Positions 6,018 to 8,201 of a DNA stretch of 8,201 nucleotides are shown piece after piece; position 1 is the first letter of the stretch; every line of letters begins with the position of its first letter. Location of the stretch: assembly GCA_025965755.1 (NCBI GenBank), contig JAOPWI010000007.1, forward strand, positions 1 through 8,201, written 5' to 3'. The notes beneath the pieces were generated by a model. The model saw only the letters and a list, made by a program, of their open reading frames with translations, ran no database searches and had not been told where the DNA came from. Origin of the DNA: Frankiales bacterium. GTDB lineage: Bacteria > Actinomycetota > Actinomycetes > Mycobacteriales > SCTD01. A program made the position numbers and the translations under genes.

Positions 6018-6188
6018 CCCGCCGAGTCCCGTCCCCGGGTGCGAGTCGATCTCCCCTGGGACGGGAGCGGGGGACCCACACGTCCCACCGGCCCCGAGAG
6101 GGGCCTCGGGGTGAAGCCGCCTTCCTCGCAGGAGGGAGCGGCCGGGCGATCCCCTCGCCCGAACCCGACAGCTCACCCCGCAGGCGTC
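6018..6188 (+). ncRNA. Cyclic di-AMP (ydaO-yuaA) riboswitch
   Basis: Conserved ydaO-family blocks occur in order: GAGCGGGGGACCCA (6065-6078), GGGGTGAA (6108-6115), CCCGAACCCGACAGCT (6158-6173) and CACCCCGCAGGCG (6174-6186). Supporting stems: outer pairing CGCC 6020-6023 with GGCG 6183-6186; CCCGTCCC 6028-6035 with GGGACGGG 6058-6065; GGCCCC 6090-6095 with GGGGCC 6100-6105 closed by a GAGA tetraloop; GCCGC 6116-6120 with GCGGC 6138-6142; GGGCGA 6144-6149 with TCGCCC 6155-6160. The family binds c-di-AMP and usually lowers expression of wall hydrolase and ion/osmolyte transport genes; actinobacterial copies commonly precede rpf genes, as here. No U-tract terminator follows. The Shine-Dalgarno starts 4 nt after P1, so control by ribosome access or Rho is more likely than intrinsic termination. 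Confidence 0.92.
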
Positions 6189-6190
6189 AG

Positions 6191-6197
6191 GGAAGGA
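6191..6197 (+). promoter_or_regulatory. Shine-Dalgarno of the Rpf gene
   Basis: GGAAGGA lies 8 nt before the GTG at 6206 and only 4 nt after the 3' strand of the riboswitch closing stem. It selects this start and places ribosome binding within reach of aptamer folding. Confidence 0.75.
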
Positions 6198-6205
6198 CCC
6201 AGCCC

Positions 6206-7066
6206 GTGCCGTTCCTGCGCGCCCGCAGCCCCAAGCACGCCGCCCCGAGCAAGGCGGCGCCGATGCTCGTCGCCGGTGGCATGGCGACCGCGTTCGTCGT
6301 CGCCGACCTCGCCGCCACGACCGGAGCCGCCTCGGCGTCCGCGCCCAACAGCGAGTGGGACCGCCTCGCGCAGTGCGAGGCCGGTGGCAACTGGTCGATC
6401 AACACCGGCAACGGCTACTACGGCGGGCTGCAGTTCAACCTCAGCACCTGGCGCAGCGTCGGCGGCAGCGGTCGCCCCGACCAGGCCAGCCGCAGCGAGC
6501 AGATCCGGCGCGGCAACCTCCTGCACGACTCCCGCGGCTGGTCGCCCTGGCCGTCCTGCTCGCGCAAGCTCGGCCTGCGCAGCGGCCCCGCGACCCCGGC
6601 TGCCGAGCCCAGCAGCCGCGACGAGAGCGCGCAGGCGACGGAGGGCACCGGCGCCAGCCGCAGCGTCGAGGCGACCCGCGCGAGCCGCAGCTCCGAGGCC
6701 ACCCGCGCGAGCCGCAGCCGCCGGGCCGCCGTGCAGGCGCGCGCCGTCGCCGCCCCGCGCATCACCGGCAAGTACCAGGCCAGCCGTCGGGCCCGCGTCG
6801 TCGTCGCCCTGGCCACCACCACGCCGCCGACCTTCGACGGCCACGTGCTGTCCGCGAACGACGCCGGCACCTACCGCATCGCCGCCAAGCACTGGCAGCG
6901 CCGCATGGCCGCCCGCGGCTGGGACATCCAGGTCGACGGCCACTTCGGGCCGCAGTCGGCCGTGGTCGCTCAGCGCTTCGCGGCGCAGAAGCAGCTCACC
7001 CCGGCGGTGCCCGGCACGGTCGACAAGGACGTCTGGGCCGCGGCCTGGTCCCTCGCCGTCAGCTAG
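6206..7066 (+). CDS. Resuscitation-promoting factor, secreted lytic transglycosylase
   Basis: A 286-residue exported muralytic enzyme; Rpf proteins cleave the glycan strand of peptidoglycan and promote outgrowth of dormant cells. The N-terminus has basic residues, then a hydrophobic segment (about 18-36) ending at a likely signal-peptidase site after A44 (ASA) or A46. The Rpf domain covers about 48-124: WDRLAQCEAGGNW (51-63) with catalytic E58, NTGNGYYGGLQF (66-77), and GWSPWPSC (111-118); C57 and C118 are placed for the usual disulfide. Residues 125-185 are a Ser/Arg/Ala-rich linker with a nine-residue tandem repeat (EATRASRSS, 155-172). The C-terminal 219-281 looks like a PG_binding_1 domain (HWQRRMAARGW...VDGHFGPQSAVVAQRF...GTVDKDVW). 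The GTG start is supported by the Shine-Dalgarno; the frame continues upstream only through the riboswitch. Transcription is probably controlled by c-di-AMP. Confidence 0.93.
   Translation: MPFLRARSPKHAAPSKAAPMLVAGGMATAFVVADLAATTGAASASAPNSEWDRLAQCEAGGNWSINTGNGYYGGLQFNLSTWRSVGGSGRPDQASRSEQIRRGNLLHDSRGWSPWPSCSRKLGLRSGPATPAAEPSSRDESAQATEGTGASRSVEATRASRSSEATRASRSRRAAVQARAVAAPRITGKYQASRRARVVVALATTTPPTFDGHVLSANDAGTYRIAAKHWQRRMAARGWDIQVDGHFGPQSAVVAQRFAAQKQLTPAVPGTVDKDVWAAAWSLAVS
6668..6721 (+). repeat. 27-nt tandem repeat in the Rpf linker
   Basis: Two adjacent 27-nt copies (6668-6694 and 6695-6721) differ at a few bases and encode EATRASRSS and EATRASRSR. A partial third copy lies just upstream at about 6650-6667 (GASRSV). 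The period is nine codons, so copy-number change would keep the frame. Confidence 0.8.
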
Positions 7067-7166
7067 AAATCCGGGCACGAAGCGCCGCACACCACGCGCC
7101 GCTGGGCGAATCGGTCAGCACAAGTTCTCCGACAACCCTCGAGTCGGGGCGCAGGGCGTCGAAGGC

Positions 7167-8201
7167 ATGGTGGTGACCCTTTCCCCCCACCGTTGCTCCG
7201 TACGACGCCGGCGCTCGGCCGCGGCGGCCCTGGTCGGACTGGTGTCCGCCGTGGCGCTGATCGGTCTGACCGGCAGCGCCCAGGCGGCCCCCTCGCCGGT
7301 CCCGCTCGGTGACGCCGGCAGCTTCGCGGTTCTCGCCGGCTCGGCCATCACCAACACCGGCGTCTCCACGATCTCGGGCGACCTCGGCGTGTACCCGACG
7401 CCGAGCCAGACGGGCACCGGCAACTGCAGCGCCGGTGCGGTCGACTGCGTCGTGCTCACGGGCGTCAACCATGGCGGCGACGCCACCACGCAGCGGGCCA
7501 AGACCGCGCTCACGACGGCCTACAACGCCGCCGCCGGCCAGCTCGAGGACGCCAAGGTCAGCGCCGACCTCGCCGGGCGAACGCTGGTCGCCGGCGTCTA
7601 CGAGGCGGACAGCTCCATGGGCCTGAGCGGTGTCCTGACCCTGGACGGCGCCAACGATCCCGACTCCGTCTTCGTCTTCCAGGCCGGGTCGACCCTCACC
7701 ACCGCCTCGAACAGCCGGGTCCTGCTGATCAATGGGGCGCAGGCCTGCAACGTCTTCTGGCAGGTCGGCAGCTCGGCCACCCTGGGGACGACCACCCAGT
7801 TCGTCGGCACCATCCTGGCCGGCACGAGCATCACCCTCACGACCGGGGCCCAGGTCCACGGCCGGGTGCTCGCCCGCGGCGGCGCGGTGACCCTGGACTC
7901 CAACACCGTCACCCGGCCGGGCTGTGCCCAGCCGGCCGTGCCGGCCGACGGCGCGTCCCCGACCGCCAGCCCGGTCCAGGCCCAGCCCAACACCGGCGGC
8001 GGGGTTCCGGTCAGCATCACCGTGTCGCCCAGCCCGTCCCGGGCCACCCCGACCCCGACCGCGACCCCGGCCCCGTCGGCGGTCGCCCAGCCGGTGGCGA
8101 CGGCCGTCCGGCCCTCGCCCACCCCGATCGTGCACGTGCCGTTCGGCGAGCAGGGCACCACGCCGGTCGGACCCGCCCCGACGCGGCCGGCCGGCTCCTC
8201 G
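7167..8201 (+). CDS. Secreted ice-binding-like protein (DUF3494), 3' partial
   Basis: An open frame of 345 codons running off the window end. A signal peptide is clear: RRRR at 13-16, a hydrophobic core at 18-35, and AQA before A41. The mature start PVPLGDAGSFAVLAGSAITNTGVSTISGDLGVYP (45-77) is the hallmark of the DUF3494 ice-binding family, followed by GVYEADSSMGLSGVLTLDG, DSVFVFQAGSTLTTAS (166-181), CNVFWQVGSSATLGTTTQFVGTILAGTSITL (194-224) and GRVLARGGAVTLDSNTV (232-248), the beta-solenoid part. From about 251 the chain is Pro/Thr/Ser-rich, a typical wall-spanning or exposed linker. Some members bind ice; many relatives are adhesins without proven ice activity, so activity is inferred only. 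Start: ATG 7167 and GTG 7170 and 7173 are all possible; GAAGG at 7161-7165 is best spaced (7 nt) for GTG 7173. The 100-nt gap after the Rpf gene shows no clear promoter or terminator. Confidence 0.88.
   Translation, partial: MVVTLSPHRCSVRRRRSAAAALVGLVSAVALIGLTGSAQAAPSPVPLGDAGSFAVLAGSAITNTGVSTISGDLGVYPTPSQTGTGNCSAGAVDCVVLTGVNHGGDATTQRAKTALTTAYNAAAGQLEDAKVSADLAGRTLVAGVYEADSSMGLSGVLTLDGANDPDSVFVFQAGSTLTTASNSRVLLINGAQACNVFWQVGSSATLGTTTQFVGTILAGTSITLTTGAQVHGRVLARGGAVTLDSNTVTRPGCAQPAVPADGASPTASPVQAQPNTGGGVPVSITVSPSPSRATPTPTATPAPSAVAQPVATAVRPSPTPIVHVPFGEQGTTPVGPAPTRPAGSS

Noticed and set aside
3443..6088. 881-codon open frame on the minus strand antisense to the flavoprotein gene and fba
   Set aside because: Both plus-strand genes carry complete catalytic motifs. 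The antisense frame is Gly/Ala/Asp/His-rich with no domain pattern, as expected from GC-biased third positions.
7067..7166. Possible terminator after the Rpf gene: CCGAC/GTCGG short inverted repeat at 7129-7147
   Set aside because: Only 5 bp, no T tract, close to the next start; too weak to call.
7985..8005. QPNTGG as a sortase motif
   Set aside because: The first residue is not Leu, and more Pro-rich linker follows instead of a membrane segment.
7059..8135. 358-codon and 187-codon open frames on the minus strand under the DUF3494 gene
   Set aside because: Low-complexity Gly/Arg or shadow-like composition with no signal or domain. The plus strand encodes a recognisable family with a signal peptide.

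Overview
The window comes from a very GC-rich genome. It has several GTG starts, short intergenic gaps and long antisense open frames that arise from codon bias alone. A resuscitation-promoting factor (Rpf) gene under a cyclic di-AMP (ydaO-type) riboswitch points to an actinobacterium. A soil or rock-dwelling lineage such as Geodermatophilaceae or a relative is my guess; the sequence itself does not fix the family.

Layout. (1) Bases 1-2802, plus strand: an SDR-family NAD-dependent epimerase/reductase, then pyrE (orotate phosphoribosyltransferase), an unrecognised membrane-anchored protein 3 nt later, and a LemA-family protein whose GTG start overlaps the previous stop. These read as one transcription unit. 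(2) Bases 2782-2853: a seven-run G-quadruplex motif over the lemA stop codon, then a perfect 9-bp GC hairpin, where lemA meets the convergent dedA gene. (3) About 2820-3471, minus strand: a DedA-family membrane protein. As written, its frame has no stop at the expected place and stays open to 1981, under lemA and its neighbour; one C fewer in a C5 run would end it at 216 residues. (4) 3494-4870, plus strand: a CoA-disulfide-reductase-like flavoprotein, divergent from dedA. The two GTG starts face away from each other across 22 bp, and each has a TANNNT hexamer exactly 6 nt upstream; the two hexamers share one TA step. This looks like an overlapping bidirectional leaderless promoter. (5) 4919-5941: class II fructose-bisphosphate aldolase with a good Shine-Dalgarno. 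(6) 5942-6205: a long leader with the c-di-AMP riboswitch and extra inverted repeats 5' of it. (7) 6206-7066: a secreted Rpf lytic transglycosylase with a peptidoglycan-binding domain. (8) 7167 to the window end: a secreted ice-binding-like (DUF3494) protein with a Pro/Thr/Ser-rich tail, cut by the window edge.

Most genes are housekeeping: pyrimidine synthesis, glycolysis, thiol redox and envelope lipid handling. The envelope end (riboswitch, Rpf, ice-binding-like protein) suggests cell-wall remodelling tied to osmotic or desiccation state. The items most worth checking are the shared-TA divergent promoter, the G4/hairpin/dedA-stop region, and the alternative stem 5' of the riboswitch. I saw no clear new multi-gene system, mobile element, CRISPR array, tRNA or rRNA.
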